13,179 nucleotides of DNA. Source: an uncultured bacterium. GTDB taxonomy: Bacteria; Bacteroidota; Bacteroidia; Bacteroidales; JACABE01. Shown here piece after piece: positions 1 through 6,018 of the stretch. Location of the stretch: the NCBI GenBank assembly GCA_903911455.1, contig CAIWDQ010000032.1:1-13179 (forward strand). Reading direction: 5' to 3'. Numbering within the stretch: the first letter of the stretch is position 1; the number at the start of each line of letters is the position of its first letter. A program made the position numbers and the translations under genes. The notes beneath the pieces were generated by a model that was given only the letters and a program-made list of their open reading frames with translations, did not search any database and was not told where the DNA came from.

Positions 1-2
1 CT

Positions 3-62
3 TTTTTTGACGAGGACGGAGTAAAATTAACATTTATCCATCAGGACAAAGGGGAAGATTAA
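3..62 (+). CDS. 3' end of an unidentified gene (partial)
   Basis: An open frame enters from the left edge and ends in TAA at 60-62. It encodes 19 residues ending in HQDKGED. The other two plus frames hit stops within the first 25 bases. The stretch is less AT-rich than the DNA just after it, which fits coding sequence. The visible residues (acidic DED, then a beta-strand-like GVKLTFIHQ) are too few to assign a family. No clear hairpin terminator follows it. Confidence 0.5.
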   Translation, partial: FFDEDGVKLTFIHQDKGED

Positions 63-282
63 TTTCTTTCTCTTTTGTCTTGAAAATATTAATTACTCTT
101 TATCCTCTTAAAAGTTGCATTTATTAGTTGAATTTAGGAATGATTATAATGATGATGTATAAAATCTAAAAACATCCCTATATTTATTAAAAGTAGAACA
201 TCCATTTGATGATAATTCTACTTCTCATCATAAAAAAAATTAAAGAAAAAAAGAAAAAGAAGGTCCATATTTAGCTACCGAA

Positions 283-504
283 GGAACATATGCAATGTGC
301 GGAGGAGTATATGCAATGTGCGGAGGAGTAAAAGCTGTTGACGGAGCTACATATCCAATGTGCGGAATAGTATATCCAAAGTGCGGAGGAGTATATGCAA
401 TTGACGGAGCTTTATATCTAATCTCCGGAGCTATATATCCAATGTGCGGAGGAACATATCCTGTGTGCGGAAGAGCATATGATGTGTGCGCTAGAAATGA
501 TTAA
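283..504 (+). repeat. 21-bp tandem repeat (minisatellite), about ten units
   Basis: Ten consecutive 21-bp units run from 295 to 504 with no insertion or deletion. The consensus codons are ATG TGC GGA GGA GTA TAT GCA. A shortened, diverged unit (GAA GGA ACA TAT GCA) precedes them, and the copies are most diverged at the right end. The third codon GGA is identical in nine of ten units and TAT at the sixth codon in eight of the first nine. Many differences between units change the amino acid, so the repeat may have spread at DNA level and not under strict protein constraint. Confidence 0.85.
295..504 (+). CDS. Possible small heptapeptide-repeat protein (69 aa), unrecognised
   Basis: The ORF is made almost entirely of heptapeptides of the form M-C-G-G-V-Y-A/P. 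Cys or Asp occupies position 2, Gly position 3 is almost invariant and Tyr is at position 6. Seven Cys are spaced by multiples of seven. There is no signal peptide, membrane segment or known domain. The frame is open upstream to 244 but has no ATG, GTG or TTG before 295, so 295 is the first usable start. No convincing promoter or ribosome site is visible. It may be a genuine Cys/Gly/Tyr-rich peptide or only an open minisatellite. I do not recognise a family, and the coding status is uncertain. Confidence 0.35.
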   Translation: MCGGVYAMCGGVKAVDGATYPMCGIVYPKCGGVYAIDGALYLISGAIYPMCGGTYPVCGRAYDVCARND

Positions 505-736
505 ACTGCATCATATCAATAGTTCCAGAAATAGGTCTTAATTAGTGATGTTTTTTAATATCTATATATTAATGGATTAAATAATTTGATTTATGATATA
601 AATTATATGAATTTTGATAGAATATTTATTGATAATTTTAAAAAATAAGTGATTTACTCAACAAATTTGTAAAGTACTTTTTTATCATAATAAAATAAAT
701 TAAATAAAAAAGCATTCATACACAATAAAAAATGTG

Positions 737-744
737 TAATTTTG
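737..744 (+). promoter_or_regulatory. Candidate Bacteroidota -7 box (TAATTTTG)
   Basis: The octamer matches the Bacteroidota housekeeping -7 consensus TAnnTTTG exactly and lies 24 bases upstream of the ATG at 769. No good -33 TTTG is seen at the expected spacing. The box overlaps a possible TTG start at 742-744, which argues that translation begins at 769. Confidence 0.4.
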
Positions 745-768
745 TTAATCAATAAAATAATAATAATA

Positions 769-1623
769 ATGAAAAAAATAATTTATGTACTTATCCTTGC
801 TGTAGTGATGGCAAGTTGTACTAACAGTGAATTAAAGAAATTAAAAGAAGAAAATCAGAACCTTAAAAAACTTACTACTTCTAAGGATTCTGTCCTAAAT
901 GATTTCTTCGGATCGTTTGATCAAATTGAAAATAATTTGGCAACAGTTAAAGCAACACAATCTTTAATTGCAACAAACGCACAACAGAATCCTGAAATAA
1001 AACAAGATGTCCGCGAACGTATCAACGATGACATTAAGAACATTAATGATCTGATGGAGAAAAATAAACAAGCTATTGCCAGTCTTAAAAAGAAATTGAA
1101 AAATTCTAATATGAATATCAAAAAGCTTGAAGAAATGATTGCTCATCTTGAACAACAATTGAAAGAACGAGATGGGGAAATTGATAAACTGAAAGAACAA
1201 CTGAAGACAATGAATTTTACTGTAGAAACACTTAATGCTACGGTAGATACAATGAAACGCGTGAACGAAGCTAAGGAAAAAGTTATTTCGCAAAAGACTG
1301 ACGAATTAAATACTGCTTACTACACTTTAGGGACAGAAAAAGAACTTGTTGCCAATAAAGTAATGACTAAGAGTGGAGGATTTATTGGAATAGGTAAAAC
1401 TAAAAAGGTTCAACAGGACTTTAACAGCGATTACTTTAAAAAGATTGACATCACAAAAACAACAAGCATAACGATTAATAGTAAAAAAGCTAAACTATTA
1501 ACTAATCATCCAACTGATTCGTATAAGTTTGAAGGTACCGATAAGTTTGTTGATAAACTTACCATTACCAATCCAAAAGATTTCTGGAAAGCTTCTAAGT
1601 ACTGTGTAATAGTTGTGAACTAA
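769..1623 (+). CDS. Coiled-coil lipoprotein (284 aa), Cbp1-like family
   Basis: The protein starts with a lipoprotein signal (MKK, a hydrophobic stretch, then VMASC with the lipid-modified Cys at residue 17). A long charged coiled coil rich in Lys, Glu, Gln and Leu runs from about residue 20 to 175. A compact C-terminal domain of about 100 residues follows, with the pieces YYTLGTEKEL, GGFIGIGKTKKV, LTNHPTDSYKFEG and DFWKASKYCVIVVN. This layout recurs in Bacteroidota. From memory, and unchecked here, relatives are sometimes labelled Cbp1-family collagen-binding adhesins; binding is not shown by the sequence. The ATG at 769 is preferred over the upstream TTG at 742, because it gives a proper signal peptide and the TTG lies inside a promoter-like box. 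It is probably monocistronic, with its own terminator 23 bases after the stop. Confidence 0.88.
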   Translation: MKKIIYVLILAVVMASCTNSELKKLKEENQNLKKLTTSKDSVLNDFFGSFDQIENNLATVKATQSLIATNAQQNPEIKQDVRERINDDIKNINDLMEKNKQAIASLKKKLKNSNMNIKKLEEMIAHLEQQLKERDGEIDKLKEQLKTMNFTVETLNATVDTMKRVNEAKEKVISQKTDELNTAYYTLGTEKELVANKVMTKSGGFIGIGKTKKVQQDFNSDYFKKIDITKTTSITINSKKAKLLTNHPTDSYKFEGTDKFVDKLTITNPKDFWKASKYCVIVVN

Positions 1624-1645
1624 GACTTAAAATATGATACAAATT

Positions 1646-1680
1646 AAAAGGGCGATACTTAATTGTACCGCCCTTTTTTT
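1646..1680 (+). terminator. Intrinsic terminator of the coiled-coil lipoprotein gene
   Basis: GGGCG (1650-1654) pairs with CGCCC (1669-1673). After one A-C mismatch, TAC (1656-1658) pairs with GTA (1665-1667), closing a TTAATT loop. The stem is flanked by AAAA on the left and followed by seven T (1674-1680). It is strong for plus-strand transcripts. The left-hand A run is short, so it would work poorly for the minus-strand GGDEF gene. Confidence 0.85.
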
Positions 1681-1705
1681 ATGTCTTTAATGCCTGAAGC
1701 AAAAA

Positions 1706-1737
1706 ATTCAATAATTCAAGAATTCAAAGATTCAAAA
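1706..1737. repeat. 8-bp x 4 degenerate minirepeat (ATTCAAnn)
   Basis: Four units begin with ATTCA at 1706, 1714, 1722 and 1730, a strict 8-bp period; the last two bases of each unit vary. It lies between the lipoprotein terminator and the convergent GGDEF gene. It is one of six similar 7- or 8-bp minirepeats in this window. Confidence 0.7.
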
Positions 1738-1818
1738 ATAAATCTTCTCTCAAAAGTAACATATCGTATTTGTGAGTTTTAATACTTTAGTCATACTAAA
1801 AGTTATTAAACTTCATTT

Positions 1819-1846
1819 CCTAATGCCTAATGCCTATTGTCTAATC
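1819..1846. repeat. 7-bp x 4 degenerate minirepeat (CCTAATG) overlapping a stop codon
   Basis: Units at 1819, 1826, 1833 and 1840 read CCTAATG, CCTAATG, CCTATTG and TCTAATC. The minus-strand GGDEF gene ends inside it: its TAG stop (1834-1836) and its last codons come from the repeat. Confidence 0.7.
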
Positions 1847-2403
1847 TTCATTTTCTTCGCTTCAGCTAAATCAGCTTCAGCTTTAAATAAAAGATCGTCC
1901 AGATGATGTATATCCGAATTGAGCTCGGCGATACCATAGCTAAAGCTTATCTTATAATCTTTAAAATCATCGGGCAAACCGTTAAAAGAATACTCATTAA
2001 AATGTTTGCAAAGTGAGAAGAATCTGTTGGTAACTCCGTCTTTGTTTTTATTAAGGAAAATAAGTGCAAACTCATCGCCCATACGATAACGGGTAATGAT
2101 AGCTTCTTTCATAAAGAAATTATTCATCTCGTAAGCAAATTCATTTAAAACCTCATCACCTGTATGTACATTAATCTTGTTGAAGACTCTGAAATTATCA
2201 ATATCAATAATTGCAATGCTTAGTTTCTTGTTTTGATTTTTATATAAAGAAAACTTTCGTGAAAGATACTTATAGAACCATCTGTAATTGTTGAGGCTTG
2301 TAATTTCATCGGTATTGGCAATCTTCCGATAATAGTTTATCCCTAATATCAGTAAACAACAGACAATAATATTTAATAAAATTACAGCGAATGACAGATT
2401 CAT
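1834..2403 (-). CDS. Membrane-anchored GGDEF-domain protein (189 aa), probable diguanylate cyclase
   Basis: One transmembrane helix (residues 4-23) is followed directly by a GGDEF domain with no separate sensor. Visible motifs are DEITSLNNYRWF (32-43), IDIDNF (66-71, metal-binding Asp), FNKIN and TGDEVL (74-86, nucleotide-binding Asn75 and Asp83), RYRMGDEF (105-112), SFSYGIAEL, and a final AEADLAEAKK helix. The active-site signature is MGDEF, so the first Gly is Met108. The inhibitory RxxD site is absent (Lys99 and Ile102 occupy those positions). The family condenses two GTP to c-di-GMP, but the changed signature leaves activity open; it could be a weak cyclase or a GTP-binding relic. The ATG at 2401-2403 is chosen over the TTG at 2439, because it starts just before the helix and the TTG lies in a promoter-like box. 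The gene stands alone. Confidence 0.85.
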   Translation of the reverse strand: MNLSFAVILLNIIVCCLLILGINYYRKIANTDEITSLNNYRWFYKYLSRKFSLYKNQNKKLSIAIIDIDNFRVFNKINVHTGDEVLNEFAYEMNNFFMKEAIITRYRMGDEFALIFLNKNKDGVTNRFFSLCKHFNEYSFNGLPDDFKDYKISFSYGIAELNSDIHHLDDLLFKAEADLAEAKKMKIRQ

Positions 2404-2436
2404 CTTTAAATTATTATAGCTTATGTATACTTTGTA

Positions 2437-2444
2437 CAAAAATA
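2437..2444 (-). promoter_or_regulatory. Candidate -7 box for the GGDEF gene (TATTTTTG on the minus strand)
   Basis: Read on the minus strand the octamer is TATTTTTG, an exact TAnnTTTG match, 33 bases upstream of the ATG at 2403. A TTTA lies about 22 bases further upstream as a weak -33 element. It implies a leader of roughly 25-30 bases. Confidence 0.4.
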
Positions 2445-2730
2445 ATTGTTACACCATATATTCATTTAAACTGAGTTAAGCACTTATATCTTACTACATC
2501 ATTAAAACAATACAAAAGTATGAAAAAATTAATCATCATACCTAAATTATGTAGAAATATCTGCTAATTAATTAACATTAGTTAAAAACATATTATCATT
2601 AAAAAGATTTAATATAATAAAACACTAAAAAACAGCGTTGTGATGTTTATCAACAAAAGTATCTTAATAAACTTGGCAGAATATTTGTTAATACTATCTA
2701 GGAAATTACTAATATTGTAACTTAATTTAA
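2445..2730. other. AT-rich divergent intergenic region
   Basis: This spacer separates the minus-strand GGDEF gene from the plus-strand three-gene cluster, so it should carry both promoters. For the plus side only a near match to TAnnTTTG is visible (AATATTTG, 2680-2687). I see no open frame of note, strong hairpin or repeat. Confidence 0.4.
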
Positions 2731-3291
2731 ATGATCATGCAAATGCAAATAAAGAAATTGACGTTATTGCTTATAATGCTTATAAGTGTAACATTTATAA
2801 AGGCTCAGGATACTATGAGGGTTGTAATACCTGTTGATTCAAATACCAATCTCATAACTTATGCGGGAGGAACAAAGGAAGAAGGAAGTCAATATGAGCT
2901 TTATAAAAGAGGTATTGAATGGGTAAATATTAATTTTAAGAACCCTGCTGACGTTACAAGAGTTCGCGATGATGTGAAAGGAGAAATCCAGGGAGTTTAT
3001 CGTTTACAACTTGAAAGAGCCGACGATAAAGGTGTAAAAGTGAAGACAGGAACTATTGAATATAGTTTTACAATTCAGTTTAAAGATAACAAATATAGGT
3101 ATAAGTTTACAGGCTTTTTCCTAAAGGACAATTCAAGGCAACCAATAGAGAAATGGCTTGATAAGAAATCATCAGGTTATACACCAATGTGGGATGAATA
3201 TCTTGCGCAAGTTAATAAACATGTTTTAAAGCTTATTGAATCTTTGAAAAAGACAATGCAAGGCAAAAAAGCAGTTAAAGATGACTGGTAA
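2731..3291 (+). CDS. Secreted DUF4468-like protein (186 aa)
   Basis: The N-terminal signal peptide (KK, then a hydrophobic core) probably ends at FIKA-Q near residue 25. The mature part has the look of DUF4468 proteins: an early strand (MRVVIPVD), LYKRGIEWVNINFKNPADV, a charged stretch around VRDDVKGEIQGVY, and strands IEYSFTIQFKDNKYRYKFTGF, then a C-terminal helix with Trp residues. The family is common and of unknown function in Bacteroidota and presumably acts in the periplasm or outer envelope. Starts at 2731, 2737 or 2743 are all possible; the first is used. Its stop overlaps the start of the deaminase-like gene by 11 bases, which suggests translational coupling. Confidence 0.85.
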   Translation: MIMQMQIKKLTLLLIMLISVTFIKAQDTMRVVIPVDSNTNLITYAGGTKEEGSQYELYKRGIEWVNINFKNPADVTRVRDDVKGEIQGVYRLQLERADDKGVKVKTGTIEYSFTIQFKDNKYRYKFTGFFLKDNSRQPIEKWLDKKSSGYTPMWDEYLAQVNKHVLKLIESLKKTMQGKKAVKDDW

Positions 3292-4225
3292 TAGCGAACT
3301 ATTTATACATGCATTAGAAACAAAGAACCTGGAACTGCTTAAGCAAGTTCCCAAAAGTGATCTTCATAACCACGGCCCTTTAGGGAGTCGTTTAAGTGAG
3401 TTGCGGAAACATACAGGAAAAGCAATTCCTCCTCCACCTAATAGTTTTGTTGATATCAATGATTTGAACAAATATATATTTACGCATCTTAAAGAATATA
3501 TAGTTAGTAAAGATGGGAGAGAACTAGCTATGAAACTTGCTTTTATGCAAGCTAAAGAAGATGGTGTAAGTAAGTTGGAAATGAGTATTGATTGTTTGTT
3601 TCTTCTTTTTAATGAATTTGATGTTGCTGCTTTTGGTCAATTCTTAATAGATACTCATCAATCAGTAGCTCCTGAAATAGATTATAATCCTGAGATTGGT
3701 TTTGCCAGAGATATGGATGTGAAAGATGCTGAAAGAACTATTATTCCTTTAATTGAGAGTGGTTATTTTAAATCTATTGACCTTTACGGGAATGAGCTTG
3801 TTAAGGATGCTAAAGAATATATTAATATTTATAGAACTGCCGAGAAATACAATCTTAAACTTAAAGCTCACAGTGGAGAGTTTGGGAGTGCTGAATCAGT
3901 AAGGGAAACGATAGAATTATTACATCTTAACGAAGTGCAACATGGTATTTCTATTGCTGATGATAAAGAGGTTATGAATTGGGTAAGGAATAATAATATT
4001 CGTTTAAATGTTTGCCCATCAAGTAATGTTATTTTAGGAAGATCTAAAGATATAGCAAATCATCAGGCAAGAGTACTTTATGATAATGGTGTGGATATTA
4101 CGATTAACTCTGACGATATTATTCTTTTTAATCAGAGTGTTTCTGAAGAATATCTGAATCTTTATACAGCAGGAACCTTTACTGCTTCAGAACTTAATAT
4201 TATTAGAGAAAGAGGTTTAAATTAA
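3281..4225 (+). CDS. Adenosine-deaminase-like amidohydrolase (314 aa)
   Basis: This is a TIM-barrel metal hydrolase of the adenosine/AMP deaminase superfamily. Visible catalytic pieces are the HxH metal pair in SDLHNHG (His29, His31), a metal-binding His and catalytic Glu in KAHSGEFGS (His197, Glu200), His221 in VQHGISI, NVCPSSN, and the NSDD motif (Asp278, Asp279). All expected catalytic residues are present, so it is probably active on a purine nucleoside, although the substrate is not proven. There is no signal peptide, so it is cytoplasmic. It ends soon after the NSDD region and is shorter than typical adenosine deaminases (roughly 330-350 aa), so the last helix seems missing. It sits between two secreted-protein genes, with an 11-bp overlap upstream and no gap downstream. 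Confidence 0.85.
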   Translation: MTGNSELFIHALETKNLELLKQVPKSDLHNHGPLGSRLSELRKHTGKAIPPPPNSFVDINDLNKYIFTHLKEYIVSKDGRELAMKLAFMQAKEDGVSKLEMSIDCLFLLFNEFDVAAFGQFLIDTHQSVAPEIDYNPEIGFARDMDVKDAERTIIPLIESGYFKSIDLYGNELVKDAKEYINIYRTAEKYNLKLKAHSGEFGSAESVRETIELLHLNEVQHGISIADDKEVMNWVRNNNIRLNVCPSSNVILGRSKDIANHQARVLYDNGVDITINSDDIILFNQSVSEEYLNLYTAGTFTASELNIIRERGLN

Positions 4226-5074
4226 ATGAAACATAAACTTATTATAACTGCTTTTCTGTGCATCATTATTGGCTTTACTTCTTATTCGCAGATCAATTAT
4301 GCCAAAGAAAACGATTTTAAAGATTTCATTAAGACTAAAACATTAATTGTTTTGGAAGATAATATGTTTTCGGTGTTTAATGGAGTGCTTAAACAAGCTG
4401 TTGCAGATTACTGGAAGATTACCGAATATGAATTCATTACTCAAAAAGATTTTGAGAAGAAGAAAGCCAATCGTTCGTATTCTTTTATTATGCTTTCGGA
4501 TGCTATGCTTGATTATAAAGGTTCGTCCTATAAATATAATATGCTGAACTTAGTGCTTGGTGGCAAAGCTAAAAATCTAAATGAAATGCCTGATCTGGGT
4601 TCGGTTCCTCTTTCAATTTATAGTGAGGAGGGTGAGGATGATTTTAATTATAAAGTAGGTGGTGTGTTACAGTTTATGCAGTTCTGGGTTAATTATAATC
4701 TTAAGCATCCTAATGTTAAGTTTACTGATATTACTAAATTAAATACTGAGAATATTAAGGAAAAAGAACTCTGGCTTTTAAAAGAGGATCTTGCAGATAA
4801 TGTTAATACTATTGAAAAGATAAAGAAGTATTATCAGGGTGTTGTAAAGCTAGTGACAACCGAAGATATTGAAAATGCTTTTAAACAACATACCGAAAAC
4901 GACGTTATAATACTTCATAAAGTAGGGCCGGGTAATAATGCAAGCAAAGGAGTTTGCTGGAAGTTTTTGATCTCAACTAAAGATGGACGTCCTGTTTATT
5001 TTGATCAGCATAAAATAAATGCTACTAATCCTGATGCCTTTTTAGCTTCTGACTTTGAGAAGATAAATAAGTAA
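4226..5074 (+). CDS. Secreted protein of unknown function (282 aa)
   Basis: The N-terminus has a clear signal peptide (MKHKLIITAF, hydrophobic core, likely cleavage at TSYS-Q near residue 21). The mature protein is mixed alpha/beta, rich in Lys, Asn and Tyr, and has no recognised catalytic motif. Segments worth noting are FIKTKTLIVLEDNMFSVFN, SYSFIMLSD, NDVIILHKVGPG and WKFLISTKDGRPVYFDQHKI. The last alternates strands as in nucleotide-free beta sandwich or chaperone-like envelope proteins, but that is only impression. Its ATG follows the deaminase-like stop with no gap, so it is the third gene of the same transcript. I do not recognise the family. Confidence 0.8.
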   Translation: MKHKLIITAFLCIIIGFTSYSQINYAKENDFKDFIKTKTLIVLEDNMFSVFNGVLKQAVADYWKITEYEFITQKDFEKKKANRSYSFIMLSDAMLDYKGSSYKYNMLNLVLGGKAKNLNEMPDLGSVPLSIYSEEGEDDFNYKVGGVLQFMQFWVNYNLKHPNVKFTDITKLNTENIKEKELWLLKEDLADNVNTIEKIKKYYQGVVKLVTTEDIENAFKQHTENDVIILHKVGPGNNASKGVCWKFLISTKDGRPVYFDQHKINATNPDAFLASDFEKINK

Positions 5075-5080
5075 AGGAAA

Positions 5081-5112
5081 GCATTTGGCGATTTGGTGAT
5101 TTAGTGATTTAA
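5081..5112. repeat. 8-bp x 4 degenerate minirepeat (nGATTTnG)
   Basis: Units GCATTTGG, CGATTTGG, TGATTTAG and TGATTTAA lie at an 8-bp period, starting six bases after the stop codon of the secreted-protein gene. It is of the same class as the five other minirepeats in this window. Confidence 0.7.
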
Positions 5113-5130
5113 TTATTATACTTTATAAAT

Positions 5131-5162
5131 AAAAAAAACTCCCACCAAGTTAATGATGAGAG
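5131..5162 (-). terminator. Intrinsic terminator-like hairpin oriented for the minus strand
   Basis: On the minus strand an 8-bp stem forms from CTCTCATC (5162-5155) and GGTGGGAG (5146-5139), with two G-U pairs and an 8-base loop, and is followed directly by eight T (complement of 5138-5131). On the plus strand the two G-U pairs become C-A mismatches, so the stem is weaker, although a T run follows there too (about 5166-5171). It may end the plus-strand cluster as well. No minus-strand gene lies upstream; the 41-bp array does. Confidence 0.5.
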
Positions 5163-5293
5163 ATTCTTTTTAAAAATTATGTATAAAAATACTGATGTTG
5201 TCAATTTTATTTTTGATTTATCCAAATTTAGAAACCTCTTCTGTTAATTAGAATATAAATCATAAAAAAGATTCAAACTATTGATAATAATCG

Positions 5294-5617
5294 TTGCAAG
5301 TCATCTTCAAACCCCGTTTATGACTTGCAACTGGTTTTAAGTCATCACAGGAGTTTTTTTATGACTTGCAACTAGTTTCAAGTCATCTTGATAGTTTTTT
5401 CATGACTTGCAACTGGTTTCAAGTCATCTTGAAACCCCGATTATGACTTGCAATTGGTTTCAAGCCATCTTGAAACCCCGTTTATGACTTGCAATTGGTT
5501 TCAAGCCATCTTGAAACCCCGTTTATGACTTGCAACTGGTTTCAAGCCATCTTGAAACCCCGTTTATGACTTGCAACAGGTTTCAAGTCATCTTGAAAGT
5601 TTTTTTACGACTTGCAA
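5294..5617. repeat. 41-bp tandem array, eight copies, with internal inverted repeats
   Basis: The core TGACTTGCAA recurs at 5321, 5362, 5403, 5444, 5485, 5526 and 5567, and as CGACTTGCAA at 5608: an exact 41-bp period with no indels. Each unit reads ATGACTTG, a conserved 10-base spacer (CAACTGGTTT), CAAGYCAT, then a 15-base spacer, either CTTGAAACCCCGTTT or a T-rich version. The octamers are inverted copies of each other. Four central junctions also form a perfect 9-bp stem (GGTTTCAAG with CTTGAAACC) around a tetraloop. The first unit (5294-) lacks the 10-base spacer, and a decayed ninth core (TGGATTGCAA) lies in register at 5649-5658. Since 41 is not a multiple of three, it is not protein coding. 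Confidence 0.95.
5581..5606 (+). terminator. Terminator-like hairpin in the last array unit
   Basis: TTTCAAG (5581-5587) pairs with CTTGAAA (5592-5598) around TCAT, followed by G and seven T (5600-5606). This unit has the T-rich form of the variable spacer, unlike the central CCCCGTTT units. Units near 5351-5360 and 5393-5400 also carry T runs, but with imperfect stems. It could stop plus-strand transcripts that cross the array. Confidence 0.4.
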
Positions 5618-6018
5618 AAAATAGTATGTGCTCAAAACCTTGTCTTTATGGATTGCAATGATTTTTAAGATTTATATTCATAAAAATAATTCTTTTCTTA
5701 ATTATTTAAAATAATATCGTAAGTTTAAGTATGAGAAACCTAACTAGCAAATAATAGATGCTTTGAAGCATTTTGTAATTGAGGATTTTTAAGATGTGAA
5801 TTGAAATTAAATATCCGTAAATCGTTAATAGTACGAATAAATGAGTAGCTTTATTCTTAAATATTGTATTCGTAAAAGTGTAAAAGCAGTCTCCCCTTTT
5901 GCTTTTGCTAATTGTTGTTCTTCAAACTCTAGTTATCCTAAGTTCTCTTAGAATTCAAAAACAAGCCCACGGTAACCTTTCTTTCATAATTTCGTATCAT
6001 TCAATTCATAAATTAAGA
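5618..6018. other. Non-coding spacer before the MltF-like gene
   Basis: Apart from the decayed array unit at about 5640-5674 and a small perfect stem ATGCTT/AAGCAT (5758-5771), this stretch shows no gene, RNA or repeat. A frame open from 5899 runs into the MltF-like gene, but its first 40 residues look unlike a signal peptide for this protein and are treated as untranslated. TAATTTCG (5987-5994) is a one-mismatch -7 box 24 bases before the ATG at 6019. Confidence 0.45.

Larger units (their letters stand above)
63..768. other. AT-rich gene-poor stretch with one minisatellite ORF
   Basis: Apart from the 21-bp tandem repeat at about 283-504, this stretch is highly AT-rich with frequent stops in all frames, and I see no RNA gene. 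A purine-rich run (about 241-263) leads into the repeat. The last 30 bases before the lipoprotein gene contain a candidate -7 promoter box (737-744). Confidence 0.5.

Noticed and set aside
921..1293. Minus-strand genes opposite the coiled-coil lipoprotein
   Set aside because: They are Phe/Ile-rich mirror frames of Lys/Glu-rich coiled-coil codons with no signal, domain or promoter.
4180..4260. Frameshift at the C-terminus of the deaminase-like gene
   Set aside because: The DNA after the stop encodes a clean signal peptide for the next gene and no missing deaminase residues in another frame.
5294..5617. CRISPR array
   Set aside because: Both spacer types recur from unit to unit and the whole 41-bp unit is repeated, so there are no unique spacers; no cas genes lie nearby.
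5294..5617. Repeat-protein coding region
   Set aside because: The 41-bp period shifts frame at every unit and no long open frame spans it on either strand.
5294..5674. Replication origin or plasmid iterons
   Set aside because: No DnaA-box-like TTATCCACA, no replication gene and no AT-rich unwinding block tied to the array were seen.
5758..5771. ATGCTT/AAGCAT stem as a terminator or RNA gene
   Set aside because: The 2-base loop is too tight for a stable hairpin, only four T follow, and no transcript is implied nearby.
5899..6018. N-terminal extension of the MltF-like protein by 40 residues
   Set aside because: It would place a hydrophobic segment before a complete lipoprotein signal peptide that starts at 6019, and a -7-like box lies between.
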